NCBI RefSeq assembly: GCF_022024275.1
Contig: NZ_CP091804.1
Location: 2,188,501-2,252,500, forward strand
DNA: 64,000 bases
Direction: 5' to 3'
Origin: Sphingopyxis sp. BSN-002
GTDB lineage: Bacteria > Pseudomonadota > Alphaproteobacteria > Sphingomonadales > Sphingomonadaceae
The notes under the pieces were generated by a model. It had not been told where the DNA came from. It saw only the letters and a program-made list of their open reading frames with translations, and did no database searches. The translations under genes were made by a program, and so were the position numbers. This document shows positions 27,184-36,292 of this stretch, one piece after another; position 1 is the first letter of the stretch; each line of letters starts with the position of its first letter.

Positions 27184-27630
27184 TCAAGGCTTGGCTGCAA
27201 CCGGAAGACGGAATGGTGCGCCCAGCCTGTTGAAGGCATTCATCGCCGCAATCGCGATCGTCAGATCCACGAGGTCTTTTGGCTCGAATGCCTCGGCTGC
27301 TGCTGCATAGGCCGCGTCGGAAGCATGGGTTTCGCTGACGCGCGTGACTTCCTCCGCCCAGGCCAGAGCGGCGCGATATTGGTCTGGGAACAGATGCGGG
27401 ACTTCATGCCACACCGGAAGCAGCGCGATTTTGTCGATCGGCATGGTCTTGAGAAGGTCTCGGGTATGCAGATCGATGCAGTGCGCGCATCCGTTGATCT
27501 GGGAGACCCGGAGGAAGACGAGGTGGATCAGTTCTTCAGGGAGGGCCGTGCTGTTGGTGACATAATGGTGCACACCGTACAGCGCCTTCGCTCCGGCGGG
27601 AGCGACTTCGGACCAATTCAACCGGTTCAT
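27184..27630 (-). CDS. Carboxymuconolactone decarboxylase-family (AhpD-like) protein
   Basis: A 148-residue all-helical protein of the CMD/alkylhydroperoxidase family. The AhpD-type redox motif appears as G-C-A-H-C-I-D-L-H-T (residues about 54-63), with both cysteines and the following His present, so peroxidase or antioxidant activity is plausible. ATG 27630 follows GGAAG; the longer frame upstream has no family similarity. It stands alone with its own terminator. Confidence 0.88.
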   Translation of the reverse strand: MNRLNWSEVAPAGAKALYGVHHYVTNSTALPEELIHLVFLRVSQINGCAHCIDLHTRDLLKTMPIDKIALLPVWHEVPHLFPDQYRAALAWAEEVTRVSETHASDAAYAAAAEAFEPKDLVDLTIAIAAMNAFNRLGAPFRLPVAAKP

Positions 27631-27962
27631 CTGATCTTCCTTTCTTCCTGAGCCAAAATCGGCGTCACCATGCCTGACGAGCGGGATTCTTCCGCTGTGA
27701 CATCCCGCGCAAATAAAAATGCCGGTTCGACCGGATGTTGGCGAAAGGGATCGCAAGAAAGTCCCGAGATTGGTTTGCCGCAGCGTACCAATCAGGCCGC
27801 GCGGCGAAACGAGGGCTATGGTATTGTCGTCCAACCGCGGAGTGGCCGCTTATTCCGAACCGGATTTGCAAGCGGGCTGTCCGCGAACGGCCATGGCGGG
27901 TTGTTCAGCCGGGGTTCGGTTGCGCTCCGCTACGCTCGGTCCATGATTGAAGGAGACGGGTA
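27631..27962. other. Intergenic region without a supported gene
   Basis: A 332-bp gap between divergent genes. It must hold promoters for the AhpD-like gene and the glycine-zipper gene. I see one copy of the dispersed motif (27879-27893) and no convincing frame, RNA or operator. Confidence 0.5.
27879..27893 (+). repeat. Dispersed motif copy, GTCCGCGAACGGCCA
   Basis: A full match to GTCCGCNAACGGCCA, about 70 bp upstream of the glycine-zipper gene. Confidence 0.4.
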
Positions 27963-28337
27963 ATGAAAAAATATATCGCCGCTGCGGTCCTCGCTGCACT
28001 CTCCGTTCCGGCTGGCCCGGCGCTGGCGGATCCGCCGCCTTGGGCGCCGGCGCACGGTAAGCGCGCCAAGGATCGTGGCCTCTATGACGGAAATGGGCGC
28101 TACTACGAGCCTCGCCGCATTTCGCACAACGATCGCATTTGGCGCAGCAAGGATGGCCGCTACCACTGCCGCCGCGAGAATGGCACGACCGGATTGATCA
28201 TTGGCGCCGCCGTCGGTGCGCTCGTCGGGCGTGAACTCGATGGCGGGCGTGACCGCACGGTCGGCACGATCATCGGGGCGGCCGGCGGCGGGCTGCTCGG
28301 CCGGGCTATCGATCGCGGTGAACTGAAATGCCGCTGA
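27963..28337 (+). CDS. Exported glycine-zipper 2TM protein
   Basis: A 124-residue exported protein: signal peptide 1-22 (cut near A-L-A-D), a basic aromatic middle (Y-D-G-N-G-R-Y-Y) and, at about 72-118, a paired glycine-zipper hairpin with repeated G-x3-G spacing (G-L-I-I-G-A-A-V-G-A-L-V-G and G-T-I-I-G-A-A-G-G-G-L-L-G). This matches the 17-kDa surface antigen/2TM glycine-zipper family. No lipobox Cys is seen. ATG follows GAAGGAGA. It likely sits in or at the outer membrane; its role is unknown. Confidence 0.85.
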   Translation: MKKYIAAAVLAALSVPAGPALADPPPWAPAHGKRAKDRGLYDGNGRYYEPRRISHNDRIWRSKDGRYHCRRENGTTGLIIGAAVGALVGRELDGGRDRTVGTIIGAAGGGLLGRAIDRGELKCR

Positions 28338-28345
28338 TGTAAAAG

Positions 28346-28382
28346 GACGGCGCGAGAGGGACCAGTCTGCTCGCGCCGTCCC
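28346..28382 (+). terminator. Strong hairpin terminator
   Basis: GGACGGCGCGAG and CTCGCGCCGTCC form a perfect 12-bp stem around a 13-nt loop, directly after the glycine-zipper gene and before the convergent SciP-like gene. Confidence 0.75.
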
Positions 28383-28425
28383 CTAGACACCGCACGCAGT
28401 GGGGGTGCGGGCGGTGACGAAAAAT

Positions 28426-28707
28426 CTATTCGACAGTCTGATCGCGCAGGCGACGTGCCTTTGTCACGCGCAGCCCGGGTATGCCCGCCCGGTCGATAGT
28501 GCGGCGCCACGATTCCAGCTCTTCGCCGCTGAGGCGGTATCTTGCGCAGGCGTCGGCCAGCCCGATCAGTCCGCCATCGATCGCGGCAAGCAACTCCGCC
28601 TTGCGGCGCGCGACCCAATAGCCTGCCGTCGATGAAGGCAGATCGTCGATTGTCAGCGGCCCGACCGGCCCGGCGACCGATGTCGGCCTCGTCGTAAATT
28701 CGAGCAC
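28426..28707 (-). CDS. SciP-like DUF1153 helix-turn-helix protein
   Basis: A 93-residue protein close to Caulobacter SciP, the small protein that blocks CtrA-dependent transcription. The family core is clear: G-P-L-T-I-D-D-L-P, W-V-A-R-R-K-A-E-L-L-A-A-I, G-L-I-G-L-A-D-A-C-A-R-Y-R-L-S-G-E-E-L-E-S-W and G-L-R-V-T. I choose the GTG at 28705-28707, which has GGAGAG 6 bp upstream and gives the family length; the open frame to 28800 adds 31 unrelated residues. Whether this is the true CtrA antagonist or a paralogue needs comparison with the rest of the genome. Confidence 0.85.
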   Translation of the reverse strand: MLEFTTRPTSVAGPVGPLTIDDLPSSTAGYWVARRKAELLAAIDGGLIGLADACARYRLSGEELESWRRTIDRAGIPGLRVTKARRLRDQTVE

Positions 28708-28945
28708 TGCGAACTCTCCATTCGCTCGGCTGCTGCCGTATGAGTGCCCCCCGCGGCAAAAATGCGGTTTCGAGGTTAACAAAAGGTTGCGGAGGAGCAT
28801 TGGATGCGGCCAACCGTTCGCCGCTCATGGGAGGCGACGGGCCAAATTGTGTATCGAAGGAAGCGCTGCGACCCTCTCAATGATCGCCGCTATTGCCAGG
28901 CTGGGCGGAATGCTGCAGCCTCAATTCTGTAACGGGGGAAAACAG

Positions 28946-29401
28946 ATGCGAACTGCGAATATGATGGTGGCGTTGGCGCTGATGGCAGTACCGGCGCAGG
29001 CTCAGACGGTGCCTGACTTGCCGGCAAATCCGGTCAAGGCGATCGATGGCGAATGGTATGGCGTTGACCACAAGATCAAGCTGTCCGTGGCAAATGGCGT
29101 GGTAACGATCGTGGAGAATGACACCGCTGATCCCTACCTCAAGAAGATCGCGGCACCTGCTGGAACCGTCATCGCTCGCATCGCGGGCGTGGAATCGACC
29201 GGACCCAAGTCGGCACGGTTCGTCGGCCAATGCCTCGAATTGATCGACACCTCGCGGTCGGACACCATAGCTTGTCCTACGCATGCTTTCGTGCGGTCGG
29301 CAGCCTACGGCGGCAAGCCGGGATTGACGATCAATTTCTGGACCGCCGCTTTCCTTCGCAAGGGCAATATTCCCGAGTATCAATGGCAATACCGCAAGTG
29401 A
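28946..29401 (+). CDS. Exported hypothetical protein
   Basis: A 151-residue protein with a signal peptide (cut near A-Q-A-Q, residue 21). The mature part is short, beta-rich, and has two Cys residues (G-Q-C-L and I-A-C-P) that could form a disulfide. ATG 28946 is preceded by GGGGGAA; the frame extends upstream to 28787 without support. I recognise no family. It is probably periplasmic. Confidence 0.7.
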   Translation: MRTANMMVALALMAVPAQAQTVPDLPANPVKAIDGEWYGVDHKIKLSVANGVVTIVENDTADPYLKKIAAPAGTVIARIAGVESTGPKSARFVGQCLELIDTSRSDTIACPTHAFVRSAAYGGKPGLTINFWTAAFLRKGNIPEYQWQYRK

Positions 29402-29615
29402 GCGATGAAGGAAGCGAAGGCTAGTCGCTGCGCAGCAAAACGATAGCGCTCACGTCAAATCCGGCCTGATTTTTTTGCACGGGAGTTCTCGCCGCAAAAC
29501 AGGCGAATCAGCTTGCTCCAATGAAAGGTCTCCGATTTTTTTGTTCCGCGGGCCGGGGTGCGAGAAGCGGGCGCGGGTGAGGGAACTAGGGCAGTAAAAT
29601 GATGGGGGGTCGGTG

Positions 29616-30740
29616 ATGAGAATGGATGCGCCGCGGCCGGGCGGGACAAAGGCTCACCTTGTGAGGCATCAGGCGAAGCGAGGCGCGACCCATTGCCGGC
29701 ATGTCATCGCCGGGTTCCTCCTCGCGGTCATCGGCCCTTCCGTGGCAGTCGGTGCTTCCGTGCCTCCAGCCGTTGACGGCAGCCAGGCCGACAGGGACGC
29801 CGCCGCCGCTCGGATCGCAGCGCAAGCGATCGACGCGGGTCACCCCGCCGAAGCGGCGGGCATCCTCGAAACGCTGGTGGCTCCGCGCCATCATATGCTC
29901 GCGATCCTGCCCGAGTGGCATCGTGATCTCGCGCGCGCCTATGTCGCGCTCGGCCTGATCGATGGCGCCGCTGGCCAGTATCGGCTCGCCTTGGCCGTCG
30001 CGTCCGACAACGAAGCGGGCGCGCTTGGCGAAGAGCTTGCGGCGATCCTCGCCAAGGACGGTAGCGCAGACATCGTGCCGGACACGCTGGGGCCGAACGG
30101 CGCCAAATATTTCGATCTCCATTGGGTGGACCGCGACAACGGGACGCTCGATTTCGCGGCCGCCTTCATGCTGCCGCAGAACGATGCCGACGGCGCGGCG
30201 TTTACAACGGCGACCTATCGCGCGGACTGCCTTACGCTCAAGTCGCAGCTGCTCGGGGGCGCCGCCTTCTCGAGTTCAGGCGCGAAGCTGCGGTCGTTCG
30301 GCGAGGGTGAGGCCGCGAAGCCGGCTAACGACCTTGCGGACCATAGTCTGAGAATGATCTGCCGTCGCGATCCGGCCCAGCAGGTGAAGCATGTGCCCGC
30401 AATCGACGGCCGCACGCTGCTCGCGCGCTACCGCGCGCAACGCGCGCAGCGGACCGCTTGGGCGCCATCCGGCGGCGAGCGCGGCGCCCACGAGGCCGCC
30501 TGCCGCGCGCATGTGGAAATGTTCGTCGGGCAGCTCGCCGCCGAGGGACAGGTATCGGGGCCGAGCTGGCAGGTGCGCGACTGGTGGGACATCCGGACGG
30601 AAGATCTCTCCGAGGAACGCCGCGCCGCGGCCACGTCGGCGGTCACCGCACTCGCTCGCGCCGACCCGGGCGCCGCACGCGCTTTCCAGCAGGCCTGCGT
30701 GCAAGAAGCGCTGTCGGGCGGAGCCGTCCCCGGAATGTAG
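29616..30740 (+). CDS. Exported hypothetical protein next to the CHAT peptidase
   Basis: A 374-residue protein with an unusually long basic N-terminus before the hydrophobic signal segment (residues about 29-48, cut near V-G-A-S). Residues 55-150 read as tetratricopeptide-like helices (A-A-Q-A-I-D-A-G-H-P-A-E-A-A-G-I-L-E, A-R-A-Y-V-A-L-G-L); the rest has no known family and four Cys. ATG 29616 follows GGGGGG. It lies 172 bp before the exported CHAT-domain gene on the same strand. A shared pathway, for example substrate or activator, is possible but unproven. Confidence 0.7.
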   Translation: MRMDAPRPGGTKAHLVRHQAKRGATHCRHVIAGFLLAVIGPSVAVGASVPPAVDGSQADRDAAAARIAAQAIDAGHPAEAAGILETLVAPRHHMLAILPEWHRDLARAYVALGLIDGAAGQYRLALAVASDNEAGALGEELAAILAKDGSADIVPDTLGPNGAKYFDLHWVDRDNGTLDFAAAFMLPQNDADGAAFTTATYRADCLTLKSQLLGGAAFSSSGAKLRSFGEGEAAKPANDLADHSLRMICRRDPAQQVKHVPAIDGRTLLARYRAQRAQRTAWAPSGGERGAHEAACRAHVEMFVGQLAAEGQVSGPSWQVRDWWDIRTEDLSEERRAAATSAVTALARADPGAARAFQQACVQEALSGGAVPGM

Positions 30741-30912
30741 CCGTTTGCCGCTGCCGGGCTTGCACATATCGGTTTTACGAGCACTGCGGGTGTTCGAAAA
30801 AGTGCTTTGGCGCCCGAGGCGGCGATCGCGAGGCCGGTGAGGCGCAGCGATCTTGCTTGCGTCCTTCGCGCGCCGCGGTAGGTCGGTCAGGGGTCGCGCT
30901 AGGGCAGGGGGC

Positions 30913-33738
30913 GTGCAATTGATCCGGTATAAATCATGGTTGCTCTTCGTGGCGCTTGCCTTGGCCGCGCCCGAGGTGTCCGCCAAGCTGTCCGTCGACC
31001 CCGTTCCCGCGAGTGCCGAGCTGAACGATGCGCTCGCCGCCAAACGCTATGACGAAGCGATGACTTTGGCACGCCGCGAGCATGAAGCTTGCGTCGCGGG
31101 CAAAGGGTCCGATCCTTGCGTCGGACTGCTCGCCTTGCAAAGCGATGCGCTGACCGCCTGGGCGGTGGATCATGGTGATTTCGATCGCGACGAAAAGGGC
31201 GAAGGTATGGCCCTTCGCACCGCGCGCCTCCTCCACGCCCAGGTGAACAGGCTAAAGGGCTTCGATGGGCCGATCTTCGCGTCGGCGTTCGGCAACCTCG
31301 GCGAGATGCTGTCGCTCTACGGCCGGCCGGTAGAAGGCGAGCAGTATTTGCGGGACGGGCTGCGATACAACATCGTGCGGGCGATGGAGTTCCAGGGAAC
31401 CGAGCGGCTCTCCGATGCGGCGCTCCGCACGTCGCTCCTGCGGCTGACCCGCAACCTTGCGCTGCAGGGCCGCAATGAGGAAGCGCGCGGTTATCTCGCT
31501 GCCGCCGACAGCCTGCTTTCGACGTTGGCAATGATGGGCTCCCCCGAAGCTAAACGCGCGCTCCCCGATTTTCTGGCGGTTGCGGCGTTGGTGCCGGGCG
31601 AAGCGGCCGGTGGCGCTGCGGATTATGTCGAGGCGGCGGCCGGGTATGAATGGGAACGCGAGCACAATGGCGAGGGATGGGACCCCGATGACTGGGCGGC
31701 AGTCCGGGGTCGCCTCGCCCGCGACGAGATCGCTTTTCTCGCGCGGAGCGGGAACATGGCAAAGGCGGTGGCGCGCTTCGATGCCGAGCCGGACCTGCTG
31801 CGCGGCGGGCGAGGCGCGTCGCGTCTCGAATTTCTGACCCGGCTCGGCGCTGCGCTCGTCGCTGAGGGGCGCGCTAACGAAGGTGCCCCGATTCTCGCCG
31901 AGGCAATGCCGGTCGTCGATACGACCTGGGACAGAAGCGATGATAGGCGCATCGATGCGCATGCGGCGCGCGGCGCCGCAATCCTAGCGCTCGATCCGGC
32001 GCAGCGCGGCGATGCCGCGGCCGAATATCGGCAGGCTGTCTCAGGCGCGGTGGCGCGGGTCGAGGCGGCCGACACAACCGAGGGGCTTGTTCGCGCCGTC
32101 CGGCGCTACCGTCCCGTCTTTGAGGGACTGCTCGGCGCCCTTCCTCCCGAAGCGGCGAGCTCGCTCACGCGCGGAGAAGCGTTCGAGGCGGCCCAATGGT
32201 CGTCGATCGGCGAGACCGCGGCGACACTTGCCAAGGTCTCGGCACGCACATCGCGCAGCAACGGCCCGGTCGCGGAAAAGGAGCGGTTCCGCGAGGAGGT
32301 GCGCGTAAGCGTTGCGTCGCTCAACCGCGAGATCGCGCAATGGCTATCGGTTCCCGGCAGCCCCGATACCGATCGCGAGTTGCTCGGAAAATTCTATTTG
32401 CGCGACGTTGATGCCGTGATGGACGAAATGTCGACCGAGGAGATTGCAGCGATCGACCCCGCCTATGATCAGCTTGTCAAGCCTCGGCCGATCGCGGCCG
32501 AGCGGGTCCAAGCGCTGCTCGACAAGGACGAGGCCGTTCTCTTCTTCCTTTCTGACGAGCGGGGCACGTCGGTCTTTGTTCTGACGCGCTCGGGATTTAC
32601 ATGGCATCGTTCGGCCCTGACCCGCGATGCCTTGGCGAAGAGCGTTGAGCAGCTGCGCGGTCAGATCAAGCGCGACCTTCGCGAGCGCTGGGCCGGGAGC
32701 GTCGACAATTTCGACGAGCAGCTTGCGCACAATCTGTATCAGGAGCTCATAGCGCCCATTGAAGCGTCGCTCGGTGGCGCGACGCGTCTGATGACCGTGA
32801 CGCCGGGTCCGCTGAGCAGCCTCCCGTTGACCTTGCTCGTCACCGCGGGTGCCGACACGCAGAAGCCGCAATTTCTGATAGATCGTTACGAGATTTCGAC
32901 GCTGCCGTCGGTTTCAAGTCTTTACTCCTTGCGTTGCCTGCTTCGGCCTGCGGGTGATCGCCCGGCCGGTTGCGGCCCTGGACCCGGACGCAATCGTCCG
33001 CCATCGCAGACGATCCTGTTCGCTGCGGGCGATCCCGCGCTTAAGGGGCATCCGGGCGACGACCGGGGTATCGTGGAATATTCGGAGTTGTTCCAGCGTG
33101 GCATAGCGGACCCGGCCCGGATCATGGCGATGCCTTCGCTTCCAGGCACGCGCCGGGAGATCGAGGGCGTGCGATCGATTTTCGATCCCGGACAGACTAT
33201 TGCTCTTATGGGCTCAGCGGCGACCGAGGGATCGGTCAAGTCGAATCCCGGGCTGGCCAATGCACGCTATGTCCTTTTTTCGACGCACGGTCTGCTGGCG
33301 AGCGAGACGGGGCTCGACGGCGAGCCGGGTCTCGTTTTCACGCCGCCGGCGGCCGGGGCGCAGTCCGACAGGGACGATGGTCTGCTCACCGCCTCAGAAG
33401 CCGCGCAGCTGAAGCTCGCAGCGGATATTGTCGTACTGTCTGCGTGCAACACCGCAAGTTCGAATGGCAGCGCTGAAGCGGACGGACTGTCGGGCTTGGC
33501 GCAGTCTTTCTTCTATGCTGGCGCGGGTTCGCTTCTGGTGTCGCACTGGCCGCTCGACGATGAGGCCGGGGCCGAAATCGTCACGCATCTCTTTGCAGGC
33601 ATCGAAAAGCATCCCGGCGCTCCGGGGGCTGCGTTCCGGCAGGCGATACTGGCGCTTCGCGCAAAAGACGATACCTCGTCTCCAGCGGTTTGGGCGCCGC
33701 TCGTGTTTGTCGGGACCACCGACCGGGGCGTGCGGTAG
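30913..33738 (+). CDS. Exported CHAT-domain (caspase-like) peptidase with helical repeats
   Basis: A 941-residue protein. GTG 30913 sits behind AGGGGGC and opens a signal peptide (L-L-F-V-A-L-A-L-A-A-P-E-V-S-A). Residues about 30-480 are helical repeats of the TPR type. The C-terminal 340 residues are a CHAT domain, a clan CD cysteine peptidase fold: the catalytic His is residue 792 in F-S-T-H-G-L-L and the Cys is residue 845 in L-S-A-C-N-T-A, followed by G-L-A-Q-S-F-F-Y-A-G-A and W-P-L-D-D. Both catalytic residues are intact, so it should be active in the periplasm or outside. The target is unknown. CHAT proteases in other bacteria act as caspase-like defence effectors, but those are cytoplasmic. 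Confidence 0.9.
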   Translation: MQLIRYKSWLLFVALALAAPEVSAKLSVDPVPASAELNDALAAKRYDEAMTLARREHEACVAGKGSDPCVGLLALQSDALTAWAVDHGDFDRDEKGEGMALRTARLLHAQVNRLKGFDGPIFASAFGNLGEMLSLYGRPVEGEQYLRDGLRYNIVRAMEFQGTERLSDAALRTSLLRLTRNLALQGRNEEARGYLAAADSLLSTLAMMGSPEAKRALPDFLAVAALVPGEAAGGAADYVEAAAGYEWEREHNGEGWDPDDWAAVRGRLARDEIAFLARSGNMAKAVARFDAEPDLLRGGRGASRLEFLTRLGAALVAEGRANEGAPILAEAMPVVDTTWDRSDDRRIDAHAARGAAILALDPAQRGDAAAEYRQAVSGAVARVEAADTTEGLVRAVRRYRPVFEGLLGALPPEAASSLTRGEAFEAAQWSSIGETAATLAKVSARTSRSNGPVAEKERFREEVRVSVASLNREIAQWLSVPGSPDTDRELLGKFYLRDVDAVMDEMSTEEIAAIDPAYDQLVKPRPIAAERVQALLDKDEAVLFFLSDERGTSVFVLTRSGFTWHRSALTRDALAKSVEQLRGQIKRDLRERWAGSVDNFDEQLAHNLYQELIAPIEASLGGATRLMTVTPGPLSSLPLTLLVTAGADTQKPQFLIDRYEISTLPSVSSLYSLRCLLRPAGDRPAGCGPGPGRNRPPSQTILFAAGDPALKGHPGDDRGIVEYSELFQRGIADPARIMAMPSLPGTRREIEGVRSIFDPGQTIALMGSAATEGSVKSNPGLANARYVLFSTHGLLASETGLDGEPGLVFTPPAAGAQSDRDDGLLTASEAAQLKLAADIVVLSACNTASSNGSAEADGLSGLAQSFFYAGAGSLLVSHWPLDDEAGAEIVTHLFAGIEKHPGAPGAAFRQAILALRAKDDTSSPAVWAPLVFVGTTDRGVR

Positions 33739-33881
33739 CGGGAGTTCGGGTGCTCGCAGTGCGTTATGAGTTCAGGTCGCCCTCCAAACGTCCGCTTAGA
33801 GCAAATTTGGCCTTGAAGCCGCCCGTCTACTACCGGCCAGTGGCGGCAGATTGCACTTCAATCCGCCGCCGGTCGGTTTGA

Positions 33882-34484
33882 TCAATCGAATTTGACGAGA
33901 TTGAGAGCCGGTAGCGGTCCGCCCGGAAACTGGACGAGTCGTGCGCCCACGGCAAGGCTGCCGAGATCGATCCCGGCGAAGCCGAGCCGATCGATTAACG
34001 CGCCCACCTCGGCCCTGGCCGCTGCATCGTCGCTCGAGTAGAAGAGCACGCGCTTGCCGCCTTCGCGCGCCGGATCGCCGGAGACGAGATGCGGCTGAAG
34101 ATGGTTGAATGCCTTCACCACCCGGGCGCCCGGCACCATGTCGGCAAACACTTCTGATGACGCACGCCCTCCAAGATCGAAAGGCTTGAATAGCGGCGCT
34201 TCGATCGGGTTGTTGGTGTCGACGACGATGCGGCCGCCAAAGTCGGGCAGGTCGGCGAGCGCGGCCGGAAGCTTCGACCAGTTGACCGCGACGAAGACGA
34301 TATCCTTCACGGCGGCTTCGTCGCGCGTTCCGGCGGCGATTGCCGGACCGATGGAGGCGACGACCTCGGCGAGGCTTTCGGGGCCACGGCGGTTGGCGAG
34401 CGTCGCCGGGATACCCTTGTTCGCGAGGGCGGTGGCGATGGCGCGGCCGATGTTGCCGGCGCCGATGATGCCGATGCTGGGCAT
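33882..34484 (-). CDS. NADPH-dependent F420 reductase-like oxidoreductase
   Basis: A 200-residue Rossmann protein: G-I-I-G-A-G-N-I-G-R-A-I-A (residues 4-16), N-R-R-G-P-E-S-L as the NADP phosphate-binding stretch, and K-A-F-N-H-L-Q-P in the middle, as in F420-dependent NADP reductases. In sphingomonads such proteins usually act as NADP-dependent reductases without F420. It lies 23 bp after the SDR gene on the same strand, so the two form an operon divergent from a LysR regulator. Confidence 0.87.
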   Translation of the reverse strand: MPSIGIIGAGNIGRAIATALANKGIPATLANRRGPESLAEVVASIGPAIAAGTRDEAAVKDIVFVAVNWSKLPAALADLPDFGGRIVVDTNNPIEAPLFKPFDLGGRASSEVFADMVPGARVVKAFNHLQPHLVSGDPAREGGKRVLFYSSDDAAARAEVGALIDRLGFAGIDLGSLAVGARLVQFPGGPLPALNLVKFD

Positions 34485-34507
34485 GACGATAGTCCTTTCT
34501 GTTCAGG

Positions 34508-35260
34508 TCAGGCGGTCAAGCCGCCGTCGGCGACGATGTCGGCGCCGGTGACGAAGGCGGCTTCGTCGCTGGCAAGGAAAGCGACGATGCTGGCGATTTC
34601 AGCCGGCTGGCCATAGCGGCCGATCGCCATGCCGGGACCGACGATCGCGGCGACGGGGCCGTCGGCGGGGTTCATGTCGGTGTCGGTCGGGCCGGGGTGG
34701 ACGGCATTCACCGTGATGCCTTTGGGGCCAAGATCGCGCGCGAGGCTGCGGTTGAAGCCGGTGATCGCGCCCTTGGTCAGCGTATAGACCGACGCGGTGG
34801 GGAAGGCGGCATAGCGCGTCATCGACGAACCGATGTGGATGATGCGGCCGCCCACTTTCATGCGCCGCGCGGCTTCCTGTGTCGCGACGAAGACGCCGGT
34901 GACGTTGACCGCGAGCATGCGCTCATAATCCTCGAACCGGAAATCCTCGATCGGCGCATTGACCGCTACGCCGGCATTGTTGACGAGGATATCGATGCCG
35001 CCGAAGGCTTCGACGGTCTGGATGACCGCCGCGCGAACGGCGTCCGGATCGCCCGCGTCGGCGGCGATGGCGATGGCCTTGCCGCCCGCCGCTTCTATCT
35101 CGGCGACAACGCTGGCCGCGCTGTCGGGCGACGCGCTGTAGGTGATGGCGACGGCCGCGCCGTCGGCGGCGAGGCGGCGCGCAATGGCGGCGCCGATCGA
35201 GCGCGAGCCGCCGGTGACGAGGGCGGCTTTGCCCGTGAGGTTCTGGCTAGCTTTGGTCAT
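34508..35260 (-). CDS. SDR family oxidoreductase
   Basis: A 250-residue classical short-chain dehydrogenase. It shows T-G-G-S-R-S-I-G-A-A-I (cofactor), N-N-A-G-V, the catalytic Ser of H-I-G-S-S-M, Y-T-L-T-K (Tyr-x3-Lys) and P-G-P-T-D-T-D-M-N. FabG/3-oxoacyl reductase-like; substrate unknown. ATG 35260 follows AAGGAG. It heads a two-gene operon with the F420 reductase-like gene and faces a LysR gene, a standard arrangement for LysR-activated detoxification enzymes. Confidence 0.9.
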   Translation of the reverse strand: MTKASQNLTGKAALVTGGSRSIGAAIARRLAADGAAVAITYSASPDSAASVVAEIEAAGGKAIAIAADAGDPDAVRAAVIQTVEAFGGIDILVNNAGVAVNAPIEDFRFEDYERMLAVNVTGVFVATQEAARRMKVGGRIIHIGSSMTRYAAFPTASVYTLTKGAITGFNRSLARDLGPKGITVNAVHPGPTDTDMNPADGPVAAIVGPGMAIGRYGQPAEIASIVAFLASDEAAFVTGADIVADGGLTA

Positions 35261-35341
35261 GGTATTCACTCCTTGTTGTGGGGTGAGACCAAGATGGCGC
35301 AAAGTTTACGGCTCGATTAGTCGGTAATAATTTGCTATATA

Positions 35342-35358
35342 TTCAATCATTGATTGAA
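35342..35358. promoter_or_regulatory. Perfect inverted repeat, likely LysR binding site
   Basis: TTCAATCA-T-TGATTGAA is a perfect 8-bp inverted repeat one base before the LysR start codon and 82 bp upstream of the SDR start. It fits the LysR T-N11-A pattern. A regulator bound here would cover the lysR ribosome site (autoregulation). Confidence 0.65.
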
Positions 35359-35359
35359 A

Positions 35360-36292
35360 ATGGAAACGCTCGCCAATCTTATCTCCTTTGTGCGCAGCGC
35401 CGAGCTGGGCAGCTTTTCCGAAGCGGCGCGCCGGCTGGCGCTGACCCCGGCGGCGGTGAGCCGCAACGTCGCGATGCTCGAACGCAATCTGGGGGTGCGG
35501 CTCTTCCACCGGTCGACGCGCAGATTGACGCTGACAGAGGCGGGGGAAGCCTTTCGCCTCGCGATTGCGGGGAGCCTCGACGAGATCCAGGCGGCGATCG
35601 CGGGGGTCGCTTCGGACAGCGGGGAACCGGCCGGCGTGCTGAAGGTCAGTATGGCCCCAACCTTTGGCGTCATGCACATGCTGCCGATGCTGCCCGCCTT
35701 CCTCGCACGTTATCCCCGCATCCGTCCCGAATGGCATTTCGAGAACCGGCCTGTCGACATTGTTGCCGAGGGTTATGATGCGGCGATCGGGGGCGGCTTC
35801 GACCTATCGCCGGGGGTCGTGGCGCGGAGCTTGGCGCCCGCGCATATCGTCGCGGTCGCATCGCCCGCCTATATGGCGGGCCGCGTCGCGCCAAACGATC
35901 CTGCCGGACTGACCGAGCTTGACGGCATCGTCATGCGCTCACTCCAGTCGGGGCGCATCCGCCACTGGACTATGCGCGATGCGGTGGGGAACGAGAGCGC
36001 GGCAACATTGCGTGAGGACATTGTCGTCAACGATCCCGCCGCGATGCGCGAAGTCGCGCGGCTCGGGATGGGTGTCGCTCTTCTCGCGATGCCCGATGTG
36101 CTGCCGGAACTCGAGAGTGGTACGCTGGTGCGGCTCGTCCCACGCTGGTACGCCGACGCGGGTGCGATATCGGTCTATTATGCGTCGCGCACGCTGCTTC
36201 CCGGCAAGACGCGCGCGTTCGTCGATTGGGTCGCCGATGTTTTCAAGCGTGAGCGGCTGGCCGAACGGTTTGCGGGTAGCTTGGGTAGCTGA
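35360..36292 (+). CDS. LysR family transcriptional regulator
   Basis: A 310-residue regulator: winged helix-turn-helix at about 1-60 (G-S-F-S-E-A-A-R-R-L-A-L-T-P-A-A-V-S-R-N-V) followed by a two-lobed effector domain. ATG 35360 is the natural start; there is almost no leader after the palindrome, so translation may begin with little or no ribosome site. It is divergent from the SDR/F420 reductase operon and probably controls it. Confidence 0.9.
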   Translation: METLANLISFVRSAELGSFSEAARRLALTPAAVSRNVAMLERNLGVRLFHRSTRRLTLTEAGEAFRLAIAGSLDEIQAAIAGVASDSGEPAGVLKVSMAPTFGVMHMLPMLPAFLARYPRIRPEWHFENRPVDIVAEGYDAAIGGGFDLSPGVVARSLAPAHIVAVASPAYMAGRVAPNDPAGLTELDGIVMRSLQSGRIRHWTMRDAVGNESAATLREDIVVNDPAAMREVARLGMGVALLAMPDVLPELESGTLVRLVPRWYADAGAISVYYASRTLLPGKTRAFVDWVADVFKRERLAERFAGSLGS

